Part shown: piece by piece, positions 63,936-64,000 of the stretch
How the letters are laid out: every line of letters starts with the position of its first letter
How positions within the stretch are numbered: the first letter of the stretch is position 1
Assembly: GCA_002238785.1 (NCBI GenBank)
Contig: MPNA01000014.1
Coordinates: 16,008-80,007 of the forward strand
Reading direction: 5' to 3'
Length of the DNA: 64,000 bases
DNA from: a bacterium OM1 bin76
GTDB taxonomy: Bacteria > Actinomycetota > Acidimicrobiia > Spongiisociales > ZC4RG35
Made by a program: the position numbers and the translations under genes
The notes under the pieces: model-generated
Databases searched by the model: none
Told to the model about the DNA's origin: nothing
The model's input: only the letters and a program-made list of their open reading frames with translations

Positions 63936-63973
63936 TCGGGTGCTGAAACATTCGCATCCGAAAAGGAGGACCC
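63923..63973. repeat. 9-bp inverted repeat at the window edge
   Basis: GGGTCCTCC (63923-63931) and GGAGGACCC (63965-63973) are exact complements separated by 33 bases. The right arm contains the Shine-Dalgarno of the next start codon. It may be a terminator/attenuator hairpin or the edge of an insertion sequence. Confidence 0.45.
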
Positions 63974-63974
63974 T

Positions 63975-64000
63975 GTGGAGACTGATGGTAGGCGTATGTG
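63975..64000 (+). CDS. Start of a gene cut by the window edge
   Basis: GTG at 63975 lies closely behind AGGAGG (63964-63969) and opens METDGRRM. Nothing more can be said. Confidence 0.35.

Overview
The window is GC-rich bacterial DNA with dense, often overlapping genes. GTG and TTG starts are common, there is a GatCAB amidotransferase operon, and many families are typical of Actinomycetota (VanW, HTTM, UMF1-type MFS, Tat/lipoprotein sugar-binding proteins). A free-living, probably marine, actinobacterium such as an Acidimicrobiia member fits best, but that assignment is inference from gene families only.

Layout. 36-4800 (minus) is an inositol/sugar catabolic block: IolD, an SDR, an IolE-like TIM-barrel protein and an RbsB-like lipoprotein. 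5177-8652 has a YeiH-type exporter and an oxidoreductase pair. 8778-12377 has a small membrane protein and divergent gatCAB. 12482-14384 is a two-gene AbiL/RloAB-like defence module inserted at the end of gatB, with a diverged second copy of the gatB 3' end left on its far side. 14625-18674 holds a Leu/Ile/Val-type binding protein and a tungstate (tupBCA) transporter. 18742-29464 is mostly housekeeping and transport: pyruvate kinase, a frameshifted YdeI-like gene, VanW, MscS, UMF1 MFS, MDR dehydrogenase, aminotransferase, CoADR-like FAD enzyme and LapA-like protein. 29641-30552 encodes an acidic membrane protein, followed by a decayed HTTM fragment. 31390-42432 is a long plus-strand block: sugar ABC importer, MBL hydrolase, Gfo/Idh/MocA, two tandem MlrC (M81) peptidases, a DmdA-like protein and an M20 peptidase. 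42468-42856 is RNase P RNA (minus). 42948-45087 has a membrane protein, aquaporin and trpD.

45271-47688 is the most striking stretch. Three consecutive thioredoxin-like (TlpA/ResA-type) lipoprotein genes each carry an in-frame TGA exactly where the first cysteine of the CxxC motif should be. Each TGA is followed nine bases later by a GC-rich hairpin of the same geometry. They are best read as three tandem selenoproteins (UxxC), with lipid-anchor-to-active-site distances of about 40, 103 and 217 residues. Beyond a PAF-acetylhydrolase-like protein lies a complete, translationally overlapping System I cytochrome c maturation operon (ccmA-B-C-D-E-F-H, a TPR protein and a normal CxxC thioredoxin; minus, 49175-55536). 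This suggests extracytoplasmic thiol redox is a theme here.

55724-64000 starts with a Gfo/Idh/MocA gene and then becomes an accessory region: integrase remnant, frameshifted toxin-antitoxin pair, IS110 remnant, a 569-residue orphan, AlpA-like and ribbon-helix-helix-like regulators, a HEPN-like protein, and a 20-bp near-perfect direct repeat (56885 and 61009) that may be the attachment sites of a decayed integrative element.
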